Assembly (NCBI GenBank): GCA_016938815.1
Contig: JAFGTX010000066.1
Coordinates: 1 to 64,000, forward strand
From: Clostridia bacterium
GTDB lineage: Bacteria; Bacillota; Clostridia; Peptostreptococcales; Acidaminobacteraceae
Reading direction: 5' to 3'
DNA: 64,000 nucleotides
Positions 1-8,800 of the stretch are shown piece by piece (position 1 is the stretch's first letter; each line of letters opens with the position of its first letter). Below the pieces are notes generated by a model. The model worked only from the letters and a program-made list of their open reading frames with translations. It was not told where the DNA came from and made no database searches. Position numbers and translations under genes: made by a program.

Positions 1-36
1 AAACTAAAAGCGCGTCCAGCACCAGCCGGACGCGCT
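1..36 (-). terminator. Terminator-like hairpin at window edge
   Basis: AGCGCGTCC (9-17) pairs perfectly with GGACGCGCT (28-36) around a 10-nt loop. On the minus strand the stem is followed by TTTTAGTTT, so it fits a leftward intrinsic terminator. The nearest leftward gene end, pepD at 326, is 290 bp away, so it may serve that transcript or an unseen one. Confidence 0.6.
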
Positions 37-74
37 CTTCAATTATCGATAGAATCAGGTAACTTGTGTTACTA

Positions 75-130
75 AAACTCTTTGTTTCAAACTCTTTGTT
101 TCAAATTCTTTGTTTCAAACGCTTTGTTTC
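75..130. repeat. 14-bp tandem repeat, four copies
   Basis: The unit AAACTCTTTGTTTC occurs at 75-88 and 89-102 exactly, then as AAATTCTTTGTTTC (103-116) and AAACGCTTTGTTTC (117-130). Only three substitutions separate the four copies, so the array is recent. It lies in a 325-bp non-coding stretch downstream of pepD. No function is apparent; slippage array, protein-binding iteron or transcript-end element are all possible. Confidence 0.85.
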
Positions 131-261
131 ACAAACACCAAGATAAACCTAACTAATTTCTTACTTTTGACTCGGAACTTCTAATTGTCAGTACATAATG
201 ATTCTCATAAACATCTTTTGTTTCTAATTACCAATACATATACATTCGAAGCTACCGATTC

Positions 262-289
262 TATCAGGAAGGAATTTCTCTTCCTGATA
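262..289. repeat. 10-bp inverted repeat downstream of pepD
   Basis: TATCAGGAAG (262-271) and CTTCCTGATA (280-289) form a perfect 10-bp stem with an 8-nt loop, 37 bp past the pepD stop. There is no U tract on the minus side, so it is a weak terminator candidate or an mRNA-end stabiliser. The flanking GATTCTATC (257-265) is the reverse complement of GATAGAATC at 48-56, a second, distant inverted repeat that brackets the tandem array. Confidence 0.5.
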
Positions 290-325
290 TTATATTACCC
301 TATTTATTTTGGTTCAAACACATTA

Positions 326-1774
326 TTAATTAATTCTTTTTAAAACTTCTAATAAAAATTTATAGACACGTTCTATTGACGAAATGCTAACGTGTTCCTT
401 AGGCGTATGAACATCCGCCATATCAGGTCCAATAGAAATCATGTCGATATCCCCTACTTTTTCCTTCAAGAAACCGCACTCAAGACCTGCATGGATCGCA
501 TCCACTTTCAGTTCCTTGCCGGTTGTCTCTTTGTACACGACTTTCATCAATTCCCTTATCTCTGATTCTGGCTTAAAGGCCCACTCTGGATAAGATGCTG
601 TCAATTCATGTTGTCCATCTACAAGAAGGGCAATCGTCGATATTCTATCGCTGATTTCATCTTTCAATGTACGCACCGAACTTCTGATGGCACTTTCAAG
701 AACCACATGACCATTCACTGTGGATAAAACACCTACGTTGCTTGAACTTTCCACAAGACCCTGAATGCCTTCACTCATAGATTGAGGTCCAAATGGTATG
801 AGACGCATCGCTGCTACAACTGAATTTGCCGATGCCAAATCGAACACGCTATCCACAGGTGCTTCTGCTACTGTCACGGAAATACCTGGGTCTGCCAATG
901 CATACTCGTTATTGAAAACGGATTGGATGTCTTGAAGTGTCTTTTGGAAAAGAGCCAAATCTTTTTCCTGAACCGCTACCTGACCTTCAACATATTTAGC
1001 AATGGCATTCATCTTATCGCCACCCGTCATTGCGCCGATACGACACTCTACATTGGTCACCAAAGTTTCCAATACGCGGCCAAGCAGCTTGATTGCATTG
1101 GCTCTATTTTTGTCGATTTCTGCCCCTGAGTGACCACCTTTTAGACCACTAACAACCAGCTTGTATCCTTTGTAACCAGATGGTACCGCTTCTGTTTCAA
1201 CAGGCACCCTTAAAGCACTGCGCACACCACCTGCGCAAGAACTCAAGGCAACGCCTTCTTCTTCTGAATCTAGGTTAATGAGTATATCACCAGAAATATT
1301 TTCTGGATCGAGTGCCATAACGCCACCCATGCCCGCTTCTTCGTCAACGGTAACGAGTCCGATAATCGGTGGATGTGGAATGTCCTTTGAGGCTAAGATT
1401 GCCATCGTCATCGCTATTGCAATCCCGTTATCCGCGCCAAGAGTCGTACCGGCCGTTCTGATAAAATCTCCCTCTACCACAAGCGGTATTGGGTCCTTTT
1501 CAAAATCAAAATCGAGACTATCTTCTTTCACGCATACGATATCCATATGACCTTGAAGAATTACTGTCTTAGCATTTTCATATCCCGGTGTGCCCGGCTT
1601 TTTAATAATAACGTTGTTGCATGGTTCTTGAATAACTTCCAGTCCATGCTGCTTAGCAAATTCAACCAAGTAGTCGCTGACTGCCTGCTCATTACCTGAG
1701 CCTCTAGGAATCTTAGTCAATTCCTCGAAATAGGTCATCACCGCTTCTGGTTGCAAACCCTTTAAACTATCCAT
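326..1774 (-). CDS. pepD: Aminoacyl-histidine dipeptidase (M20 family, PepD)
   Basis: A cytosolic zinc dipeptidase of the M20C type that splits Xaa-His and other dipeptides taken up by the cell. The metal-binding segments are in order: HMDIV (about residue 80), TLGADNG (about 115) and EEAGMGG (about 147), followed by the lid domain containing GGHSGAEID and a C-terminal IHAGLECG. At 482 aa it matches the usual 480-490. The ORF track begins at a GTG (1783), but the third possible start, ATG at 1774, has GAGGTG six bases upstream and was chosen. It is a single-gene unit: DUF362 ends 69 bp upstream and only hairpins follow. It fits a peptide-fermenting lifestyle. The family is clear; substrate preference is inferred. 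Confidence 0.93.
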   Translation of the reverse strand: MDSLKGLQPEAVMTYFEELTKIPRGSGNEQAVSDYLVEFAKQHGLEVIQEPCNNVIIKKPGTPGYENAKTVILQGHMDIVCVKEDSLDFDFEKDPIPLVVEGDFIRTAGTTLGADNGIAIAMTMAILASKDIPHPPIIGLVTVDEEAGMGGVMALDPENISGDILINLDSEEEGVALSSCAGGVRSALRVPVETEAVPSGYKGYKLVVSGLKGGHSGAEIDKNRANAIKLLGRVLETLVTNVECRIGAMTGGDKMNAIAKYVEGQVAVQEKDLALFQKTLQDIQSVFNNEYALADPGISVTVAEAPVDSVFDLASANSVVAAMRLIPFGPQSMSEGIQGLVESSSNVGVLSTVNGHVVLESAIRSSVRTLKDEISDRISTIALLVDGQHELTASYPEWAFKPESEIRELMKVVYKETTGKELKVDAIHAGLECGFLKEKVGDIDMISIGPDMADVHTPKEHVSISSIERVYKFLLEVLKRIN

Positions 1775-1842
1775 CTCCATCACCTCATTAATTATTTTAA
1801 GAAAATGTGTGTCCTATCACAATGTACATTTCCTTATAGACA

Positions 1843-2985
1843 TTATCTTGTCAGCCATTTCATCATCCACGGTCGCTTGATTTCAACCGCCAAGGCCGGA
1901 CATAACTCCTGACAACAAAAACATCGAATACAGCCGTCCAAATTAACGTAAGGCTTATTCCCCCTCATTTCAATAACGTGCGGCGGGCACGCTTCCGCGC
2001 AATCACCACAGCCTACACACTTGCTATGCATAAATACCGGTCTTGGTCTTACCGCCTTGTCGCCCAATCGCTTGACCAGGCGAGGCATACGGCTCAAAAA
2101 CTCAACACTTCGAATATTCGGCGCTTTAAAATCTGAGATACACCAAGTATCTATCGGTAGTCCTACCACTTCTATATCGTTAAAATTGCCATCTAAAAAA
2201 CCTGTTTCCATACTTCTCGCAATCGTCGGCACGGACAGAGGCTCAATACCTATAACCTGTGTTGCTATCACATCTAAATGATAAGGAGAGTCACTGCCGA
2301 TCACCACGCCAATTTCACGAGGATCGCCACCGGACGGGCCCGCACCTTCCATGCCCACGATACCGTCCATAAAGGAAAGGACCGGATCGGCATAAGAGCA
2401 CACGTCAACCAGCATCTGAGAAAAATCTTTAACCTCGGGCATTTTAAAATGGTATTCTGCTTTGAGCAGGCCAGGAATAATGCCAAACATATTCTTGACC
2501 GCACCGGTGAACTTCATCATCCCATGGGTTTTCAACTTGGATACGGAAATCACCTTGTCAACATCCTTCAAAAACTCGACCACCGTCAACTGTTTTAAAA
2601 TCACGCCATGCTCATGTTTCACCTGAACACCGCCTAGTTTCCAATTTAAGGTCACATCAGATATTTCCGCAATCGCCTCATAACCACAAACCTTGTAGAT
2701 GCCTCGCAAAGCACCTTCTGTAAAAGGACCGCCAGGGCTATCGCCAATCAATACATGACAGCCGTAATCAAGAAGCTCATCTGCCAAGGCCTGTACAAAG
2801 ACAGGGTGGGTCGTCGTCGCCTCTTCGGGCCGCTTTTTCATGAGCAGATTCACCTTGAGAAGCACCCGCTCTCCCGGCTGCACGTACAAAGACAAACCGC
2901 CAAGATTTGAAATCGTCTTTCTAATACTCTCCCTGACCGCATCATACTGATAGCTTGTGCATTTTTCCAGCGATACTTTTTTCAC
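1843..2985 (-). CDS. DUF362 domain protein with C-terminal 2x[4Fe-4S] ferredoxin domain
   Basis: The first 300 residues are a DUF362 domain (SKLKTHGMMKFTGAVKNMFG is the typical conserved stretch). The last 60 carry two cluster motifs, CVGCGDCAEACP and CIRCFCCQELCP, each consistent with a [4Fe-4S] cluster. Such proteins are common in anaerobes and their reaction is unknown; an electron-transfer or iron-sulfur role is only inferred. The GTG at 2994 directly abuts the TAG of the upstream methyltransferase, but the GTG at 2985 has AGGTGA five bases upstream and is the likelier start. That makes it translationally coupled to the RlmI-like gene. The product is predicted to be cytoplasmic, with no signal peptide seen. 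One motif is slightly unusual, with CxxCxCC spacing (CIRCFCC) adding an extra cysteine. Confidence 0.85.
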   Translation of the reverse strand: MKKVSLEKCTSYQYDAVRESIRKTISNLGGLSLYVQPGERVLLKVNLLMKKRPEEATTTHPVFVQALADELLDYGCHVLIGDSPGGPFTEGALRGIYKVCGYEAIAEISDVTLNWKLGGVQVKHEHGVILKQLTVVEFLKDVDKVISVSKLKTHGMMKFTGAVKNMFGIIPGLLKAEYHFKMPEVKDFSQMLVDVCSYADPVLSFMDGIVGMEGAGPSGGDPREIGVVIGSDSPYHLDVIATQVIGIEPLSVPTIARSMETGFLDGNFNDIEVVGLPIDTWCISDFKAPNIRSVEFLSRMPRLVKRLGDKAVRPRPVFMHSKCVGCGDCAEACPPHVIEMRGNKPYVNLDGCIRCFCCQELCPALAVEIKRPWMMKWLTR

Positions 2986-2994
2986 AATGCTCAC

Positions 2995-4170
2995 CTAGCC
3001 TTTTTGAACAAAGATAACTTTTAAATAGTTGCTGCCTTCAAATTTTTTATTGACCCTAAAATCTTCAGGTAATCTGAATTCTTCCAAGACCTTATAGCTT
3101 GCTTTTTCAGCCTTGAAGCCTTCTTCAATCTGCTGCATAAATTTCTCTCTAGATAAGCCGCTGTGATTTGTCGAAGCGACAATCACACCTTCTTTATTAA
3201 GTAAACGTACTGATTTGTTGATCAGTTCGACATAATCCTTTTCAACGGAGAAAATTTTCTTTTTCGTTTTCGAATGACTCGGTGGGTCCAGCACGATAAG
3301 GTCAAAGCGTGCGTCCGCTTTATAAGCAGCATCAAAATAATCAAAGACATCCGTGATGATGATTTCATTGGACATCAAAGACAAGTCGTTAAGATAGAGG
3401 TTTTCCTGAGTCCACTCCAAGCTACGTTTTGCAACGTCAACGCTCACCGTTCTATTGGCGCCACCAACTGCAGCCGCAATAGAAAATCCGCCTGTATAGG
3501 AAAACATATTGAGTACGCTTTTTCCTGACGCGTATTTCTTTTGGATGCAGTTTCTGACATCTCTTTGGTCCAAGAAGAGGCCCACCATACCACCATCGTT
3601 GAAATCCAAGGCGTAATAGTTGCCGTTTTCCATGATGACAAGCGGCGTTGGTGCCTCTTCACCACAGACATAGGCGTCACCCTGAAGGGCTTTATCACCT
3701 TCTTCGAAGCGGCGCTTTTCGTAAATGCCCTTAAAGCTCGTTACATTCATAAAGGCATCCATAATCTTATCTTTGAACTGATAAATACCTTTGTTGTACC
3801 AGTTGAACATATAGTAGCCATCGAAATAATCAATCGTCAGGCCTCCAATACCATCCCCCTCGCCATTAAAAATTCTAAAGGCGTTGGTTTTAGTAGAATT
3901 ATAGAATTTTTGTCTTAGTTCTATGCTTCTCTGAAACGCTTTATAAAAAAATGTATAGTTAATTTTCTCTTCCGAATCATAAGTCAATACCCAACCCAGA
4001 CCCTTGTTCTGATAGCCAACATAGGCCGTACACAAGTAATTGTCCGCATCATCGACCAATTGCACGATGTCGCCCTCTGTTGTAGGCACTTTACCAAGTA
4101 TCGCTTCCTTAAGCAATATTGGAAATCCCGTTTTATAATTCTGCTTAAATTTTCTTTTAATAACAATCAT
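2995..4170 (-). CDS. Class I SAM-dependent rRNA cytosine methyltransferase (RlmI/RlmK-like)
   Basis: Predicted to methylate a 23S rRNA cytosine at C5, in the style of RlmI. An N-terminal PUA-like RNA-binding part is followed by the EEHL-type linker domain and a Rossmann methyltransferase with VLNMFSYTGGFSIAA (SAM loop, about residue 215) and the catalytic-region motif DLIVLDPPSHSK (about 295). Length 391 aa against about 396 for E. coli RlmI. The ORF-track N-terminus is extended. GGAG lies ten bases before ATG 4170 and seven before an in-frame TTG at 4173; ATG was taken. The next gene, DUF362, starts at the stop codon. An extended -10 promoter lies 28 bp upstream of the start. Confidence 0.88.
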   Translation of the reverse strand: MIVIKRKFKQNYKTGFPILLKEAILGKVPTTEGDIVQLVDDADNYLCTAYVGYQNKGLGWVLTYDSEEKINYTFFYKAFQRSIELRQKFYNSTKTNAFRIFNGEGDGIGGLTIDYFDGYYMFNWYNKGIYQFKDKIMDAFMNVTSFKGIYEKRRFEEGDKALQGDAYVCGEEAPTPLVIMENGNYYALDFNDGGMVGLFLDQRDVRNCIQKKYASGKSVLNMFSYTGGFSIAAAVGGANRTVSVDVAKRSLEWTQENLYLNDLSLMSNEIIITDVFDYFDAAYKADARFDLIVLDPPSHSKTKKKIFSVEKDYVELINKSVRLLNKEGVIVASTNHSGLSREKFMQQIEEGFKAEKASYKVLEEFRLPEDFRVNKKFEGSNYLKVIFVQKG

Positions 4171-4197
4171 CAATCCATGTCTCCTCACTCTATTTGT

Positions 4198-4206
4198 AGT
4201 ATAGCA
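4198..4206 (-). promoter_or_regulatory. Extended -10 promoter for the methyltransferase-DUF362 pair
   Basis: Minus-strand TGCTATACT matches an extended -10 (TGnTATAAT) about 28 bp upstream of ATG 4170. No clear -35 is visible at 16-18 bp, as is usual when the TG extension is present. Confidence 0.5.
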
Positions 4207-4250
4207 TACCGTTTTTGGCCCCACATTAAAATACTTTTATAGCTTTTCGT

Positions 4251-4290
4251 AAAAAGGACTCTTGTAGCGCTGTAGCTTGCTACAAGAGTC
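4251..4290 (-). terminator. Intrinsic terminator of the PAS gene
   Basis: GACTCTTGTAGC (4257-4268) and GCTACAAGAGTC (4279-4290) form a perfect 12-bp stem with a 10-nt loop, followed on the minus strand by CTTTTTACG. It lies 27 bp after the PAS-protein stop. Confidence 0.88.
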
Positions 4291-4316
4291 ACCTGTGTCC
4301 ATTTCAGAGAAATATG

Positions 4317-5771
4317 TTAGAAATGTTCGAACGCAGATACAACAATTTTTTTCACCCTTCCATCTTCGATGGTCGGTGACAAGAGAAAAATCAGCTTGCA
4401 ATCCTTCCCATACCGATAGATTTTTTCCATCACCCGAATAGACTCCATATTTTTCGTGCAATTGGTATAATGGTTTCTCAACTTCTGTCCCAGCTCGTCC
4501 ATAAGTGCCTCAGGAGCAGCGCCTACCATCTCTTCCAAATCATATTCGAAAAGTTCCAGAGCCTCCGTATTGGCATTCAAATATCTAAAATGACCGCTTT
4601 CAAGAACTTCAACCACTAGAATTGCCGCTTTGACCGACTGATAGATGGCCTCGTACTCGGAATTCAATTTGACAATTTGGTCGTACAGCTCCTTGTCTCT
4701 CGTAATTTCCTGAGTGATACCGAAAATTTTGACCGCATTGCCGTCCATATCATACTGTATTTGCTGTTTGTCCGACAGCCAGATACGCTCGCCGCTATTC
4801 TTCAGATATTCGTAGATATGCTGATGTCCCATCATAGATTGGCGCATATCACAAGTGGCTTCCGACATGCGAAGCCGATAAAGCTGCTTGATTTCATCCA
4901 CTTCACGGGGTGCCACATCCAGCAAATTCATCAGACCTTCAGAAAAACGATACTGATCATTGCTGACGTCCCATTCCCAGTTGCCTGTCGCCGTCAATTT
5001 CTGAACATTGCGCAATGTCTCTTTTTGATCCTGATATTCCAATTCCAGCAACTTGTAGCTGTTGACGTTTTCCACGATGGCGGCAATTCGACTGCCAGTC
5101 TTCATGAGGTCTACACGAGCCCAGCCTTTCTCGCCATGATGGCCCAAGATGCGAATCGTCATCTGTTTGACTTCGTGAGGCTGAAGTTGCTCCACCGTTT
5201 GCTGGAACAAATCATAATCACGATGGTAAATCAGATTTTTGAACAAGTCCTCCTTTTCGTCTATATCAGATCGATTGACATGAAACACCTTCTCAAAATC
5301 GCCAATCAATTTATAAACATGCATCTCCGAGTTCAATTCCATATAGCACAGCTGTCGGCTGACGAAGATTTTCATCAGCTCGTTCATCTGGTCCAAGCCA
5401 CCAAATACATCGCGCTTACTCCAATTATACATCAGAAGGTCGATATATGCACCACTCACCGTTGCGACGACCGTTGCATCCACCACATGCTCGGAAAAGA
5501 AGACATCTCTTTTGCCAGGCTTCTGTGTCATATAGACATCTTCAAGCAAAGAGGTCAGTTTCTGATAATTTTCGCCGCTAATCACGCCGATTTGATGTAG
5601 ATTCTGATCGATAACAATTTCTCTATGTAAATCAAAAATAGTGACAAAAGCTTCATTACACTCTCTAATCACGTAATCATAGCCGTTTGAGGACCTTGAA
5701 ACCACTTCAAGAAGAAGATGCCCTTCTTCCATAACATCAAACAAATCTTTCAACCGTTGATAATGCTCCAT
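4317..5771 (-). CDS. Multi-PAS sensor protein without an output domain
   Basis: A soluble 484-aa protein that appears to be made only of PAS-like folds. A first PAS lies near residues 5-110, a less clear one around 150-250, a PAS/PAC with the GERIWLSDKQQ and GITQEIT signature near 270-375, and a last one near 385-484. I see no kinase, GGDEF, EAL, HTH or MCP segment, and no transmembrane helix. It may act through a partner, perhaps the GGDEF-EAL protein encoded just upstream on the same strand, although a terminator separates them. The start is supported by GAGGAGGGG seven bases before the ATG, and a strong terminator follows. The ligand is unknown. It could also be the remains of a longer kinase that has lost its end. 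Confidence 0.75.
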   Translation of the reverse strand: MEHYQRLKDLFDVMEEGHLLLEVVSRSSNGYDYVIRECNEAFVTIFDLHREIVIDQNLHQIGVISGENYQKLTSLLEDVYMTQKPGKRDVFFSEHVVDATVVATVSGAYIDLLMYNWSKRDVFGGLDQMNELMKIFVSRQLCYMELNSEMHVYKLIGDFEKVFHVNRSDIDEKEDLFKNLIYHRDYDLFQQTVEQLQPHEVKQMTIRILGHHGEKGWARVDLMKTGSRIAAIVENVNSYKLLELEYQDQKETLRNVQKLTATGNWEWDVSNDQYRFSEGLMNLLDVAPREVDEIKQLYRLRMSEATCDMRQSMMGHQHIYEYLKNSGERIWLSDKQQIQYDMDGNAVKIFGITQEITRDKELYDQIVKLNSEYEAIYQSVKAAILVVEVLESGHFRYLNANTEALELFEYDLEEMVGAAPEALMDELGQKLRNHYTNCTKNMESIRVMEKIYRYGKDCKLIFLLSPTIEDGRVKKIVVSAFEHF

Positions 5772-5821
5772 AACTTCCCCTCCTCGACTATTTTCTACCC
5801 AAAGAATAATTTCCTAAGCGC

Positions 5822-5852
5822 AAAATAAGCGACGGTATGCATCCGTCGCTTA
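5822..5852 (-). terminator. Intrinsic terminator of the GGDEF-EAL gene
   Basis: TAAGCGACGG (5826-5835) and CCGTCGCTTA (5843-5852) pair perfectly with a 7-nt loop, 13 bp past the stop. On the minus strand the stem is followed by TTTTGCG, a short U run. Confidence 0.8.
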
Positions 5853-5864
5853 CATTTATACCCA

Positions 5865-7844
5865 TTAACTGGATTGACTCATTCTTCTTTTTTCAAATCC
5901 GATGCAAAGGTCTTCGTAACTCAATGGCTTACTGAAATAATAACCTTGGTACAAATCACAGCCAATATAGCTGATATAATCCAATTGCTCCTTGGTTTCA
6001 ACACCTTCTGCAACGACGCGTAATCCTAAATCATGACAAAGCGCCGTGAAATGGCCCAACATGATTTTGTCCTTTTCGTTATCTACGATATGTTCAATGA
6101 AGCCTTTATCGATCTTCACTTCGTCAATCGGCAATCTCGATAAATAGGACAGGGACGTGAAACCCGATCCAAAATCATCAATCGAGATGGACAATTGCAT
6201 CCCCTTCAATTCTGCCATAATCGCCTGTGCATCACCTAAGTTCTCAAGAAGAGATGTCTCTGTGAGTTCAAGGGTTACCAGCTTTGGATTAACGTCATAC
6301 TGCTCTATGTATCCCGCCATCCTTTCGACGAATTTCTCATCAAAGATTTCCACCGCCGAGACGTTAATCGAAAATTTGATATCACAGTCAAACTTGCTTT
6401 GACAGTCCTTCATAATGGCAAATACCTTCTGAATCACATCGGCACCAATACGGACGATGAGGCCACTTTTTTCAGCCAGTGGAATGAATTCATCCGGCGG
6501 TATGAAGCGTTCACCATCGAACCAACGGATCAATGCCTCTACACCCAAAACCGCCCCAGTCTGTATCGAAATCTGAGGTTGCAAATAAATCTTCCAGACA
6601 TTTTCATTGGCCGCATTTTTCAGTTTGGCTTCCAATGCCAATAAATTTTTATATTCCTGCTCATGCAGTTCATTAAAACATTCATAATTGTTCTTTAGTC
6701 GCCCTTTAACCTTATACATGGCAATTTCGGCCTGATTAAGAATGGTGTTGTAGTCCTTTTGTGTCTCTATTTCGGTTATACCGATACTCATGCCTTGTCT
6801 AAAATAGGTGTTGATGCGAAGCGTTTCCTCTGAATTGACCGCATCGATAATGGTTTTAGCCAAACTACAAGACGTCTCCATACTCCCAAAATGAACCAAA
6901 GCGAAACGGCTACCATTGATGCGAAATAAGCGATCTCTCGACGAAAGTAAGCCCCCGATCAATTCACCACATTTCTTGAGCAGGTCATTGCCCTCTGCAA
7001 ATCCAGCCAAGGTATTCACACGTCTAAAATCATCCAAGTCCATATACAGCAAAAAGGCATCCGTTGACCGTCTGCCACTTAAGAGGCTGGTCAACATACG
7101 GTACAAAGACGCATAATTAGGCAACCCCGTTATTTGGTCCTTATAAGCGTATTTGAGAACCTGCACCTCCGCTTCAAAAAGCTTTCTATTTTGACTTTCA
7201 AGCATACTGAACTTATCGTCCGTCGTACGTTTGATGGTATCAAAATAATTCACGAGAAGTCCTGCGGTAAAAAACACGATGCCAACGGCCTGAACCATGG
7301 TGATCAGCATATCTTTTTGGTAATATTCCAAGTACATCGAAATGGAGAAAATCCCCATCGCTATGCCAATAAAAAGACGCCACAGGTAATGAATCTCATT
7401 TCTATTGATACGCGCTTGATTGATCATCAGTGCCACGCCGGAAATCATGGTCAACACAGCCATAATCGTTTTCATCAAATAAGGGTTACCATTCAGAAAA
7501 ACAAAAGCCACAATCAAAGCAGCGACAATCACGGTATTTCTCACATAATGCCCAAGGCTGATGACGCCGGAGCGCACCAAGCGACAATAGAATACGTACA
7601 TCATAAAAAGGGCCACCCCTAAAATGGCAACCATCAGTATGCCATGTTGGTCCTTTGTCATATGAACACTAATGCCCCTATAAATAAAAATAGGTAGTGC
7701 ACCTACCCATCCAAGCGCAATTGCCGGTGCATTCGCACCCATGACATAGCCTTCTCTACTCTCGTAATAAATCAAGAATACAAGTGTAAAAGAAAACAGC
7801 GCAAAAAAGCATACAGCTAACAATGAATCGTATAAAATCGCCAT
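5865..7844 (-). CDS. Membrane GGDEF-EAL protein, probable c-di-GMP phosphodiesterase
   Basis: About seven hydrophobic segments fill the first 205 residues (a 7TM-type sensor). A GGDEF domain and an EAL domain follow. The GGDEF signature is degenerate: the segment that should read GGDEF reads NGSRF (FRINGSRFALVHFG), so cyclase activity is unlikely. The EAL domain looks active: EALIRW at the signature, DDFGSGFTSLSYL (metal and catalytic acids), KIDKGFI and AEGVET. The likely job is degradation of c-di-GMP, with the GGDEF part perhaps binding GTP as a regulator. The track start is a GTG; ATG 7844 has GGGAG eight bases upstream and was preferred. It is followed by a terminator and preceded by 150 bp of AT-rich DNA that should hold its promoter. 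Confidence 0.88.
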   Translation of the reverse strand: MAILYDSLLAVCFFALFSFTLVFLIYYESREGYVMGANAPAIALGWVGALPIFIYRGISVHMTKDQHGILMVAILGVALFMMYVFYCRLVRSGVISLGHYVRNTVIVAALIVAFVFLNGNPYLMKTIMAVLTMISGVALMINQARINRNEIHYLWRLFIGIAMGIFSISMYLEYYQKDMLITMVQAVGIVFFTAGLLVNYFDTIKRTTDDKFSMLESQNRKLFEAEVQVLKYAYKDQITGLPNYASLYRMLTSLLSGRRSTDAFLLYMDLDDFRRVNTLAGFAEGNDLLKKCGELIGGLLSSRDRLFRINGSRFALVHFGSMETSCSLAKTIIDAVNSEETLRINTYFRQGMSIGITEIETQKDYNTILNQAEIAMYKVKGRLKNNYECFNELHEQEYKNLLALEAKLKNAANENVWKIYLQPQISIQTGAVLGVEALIRWFDGERFIPPDEFIPLAEKSGLIVRIGADVIQKVFAIMKDCQSKFDCDIKFSINVSAVEIFDEKFVERMAGYIEQYDVNPKLVTLELTETSLLENLGDAQAIMAELKGMQLSISIDDFGSGFTSLSYLSRLPIDEVKIDKGFIEHIVDNEKDKIMLGHFTALCHDLGLRVVAEGVETKEQLDYISYIGCDLYQGYYFSKPLSYEDLCIGFEKRRMSQSS

Positions 7845-7997
7845 TTCTATATCTCCCACAAATAGAATTTTTACTGATATTCTGTAAAAAGAAATTTTAT
7901 ACCCCTATGATTCATCCCTAAACATTTTTATTACCCTTTATTACCATACCACATTTCCTATTCAAATCCAAAGAAAGTTCCACTAATCCTTGGAAAT

Positions 7998-8636
7998 TTA
8001 TCCCCTTTTTGCAACCATTCTATAAATTTTGAGACCCTTGTCTTTAAATTTATCTTCATACTCCGTCGTAGGAATATCCGTTTCCCTGTTATGCAAATCC
8101 AACTGAACCGTCAGAAGTTTGAAATACGGCACTTCCAATACTTCATTGACCGAAAACTCAAAAAGTGCTTCCGCATCCGTCTTGAAGTGAAGTTCGCCAC
8201 CTTCATGCATCAATTTTTGGTAGATCGCCAAATAGTTTCGATGGGTCAGACGACGTTTGGCCCATCTTGTTTTAGGCCATGGATCGCAGAAATTGACGAA
8301 AATACGTCCAAGAGATTCCGGCTTGAAAAAATCGGACATCAGGTTGGCATTCCCCAGTATGAATTTGATATTGTCCATCGGCGCGTCTTCTAATTTCTGA
8401 AGCGCTCTAAGCAATACCTCTTCCTTCATTTCTATACCGATAAACTTCTTCTCTGGATGGCGTCTGGCATATTCCAGTATAAACTGACCTCTTCCCATGC
8501 CGATTTCCACCCATACATCCGAGTCCTGCCACCCTAGATTTTCTAGAAATGACGCGTTCAAATCTTCTGCTTCATATATTAAACCTTCATAAGAAAGTAA
8601 TTTTTCCTTTGCACCTTTTACTTTACGTCTTCGCAA
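7998..8636 (-). CDS. trmB: tRNA (guanine-N7-)-methyltransferase TrmB
   Basis: Makes m7G46 in tRNA using SAM. Seen: SAM-binding GMGRGQF near residue 43, the family motif NFCDPWPKTRWAKRRLTH near 115-135, and the C-terminal TDIPTTEYEDKF typical of TrmB. Length 212 aa is standard. AAGGAG lies seven bases before the ATG. It stands alone: the hydrogenase operon diverges from it and the next leftward gene begins 150 bp away. Cytoplasmic and monofunctional. The call is secure. Confidence 0.96.
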   Translation of the reverse strand: MRRRKVKGAKEKLLSYEGLIYEAEDLNASFLENLGWQDSDVWVEIGMGRGQFILEYARRHPEKKFIGIEMKEEVLLRALQKLEDAPMDNIKFILGNANLMSDFFKPESLGRIFVNFCDPWPKTRWAKRRLTHRNYLAIYQKLMHEGGELHFKTDAEALFEFSVNEVLEVPYFKLLTVQLDLHNRETDIPTTEYEDKFKDKGLKIYRMVAKRG

Positions 8637-8731
8637 TGGTTAATCTCCTTAAAATTTATTCATTTCTTATGGTATCACAGAACCTATTGCAATAGCCATC
8701 TAATTATTAAAAAAACGACTTAAAATGGAGA

Positions 8732-8760
8732 TTGATAATTTTTTAACTATGCGCTATACT
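8732..8760 (+). promoter_or_regulatory. Sigma-A promoter of the hydrogenase operon
   Basis: TTGATA (8732-8737), a 17-bp spacer and TATACT (8755-8760), with a TG-like element just upstream of the -10. It lies 40 bp before the first ATG of the operon, and the first gene has a good GGAGG site. TTGTGAA follows the -10 but no second half-site is seen. Confidence 0.8.
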
Positions 8761-8800
8761 TGTTGTGAACTCAAGAAAGTAACCCATTGGAGGAAAGATT

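Noticed and set aside
4677-5600. 307-aa rightward ORF
   Set aside because: Antisense to the PAS gene, which has clear domain features and a strong ribosome binding site.
8755-8775. Rex-like site near the hydrogenase promoter
   Set aside because: Only one half-site (TTGTGAA) is present; the partner half is missing at any usual spacing.
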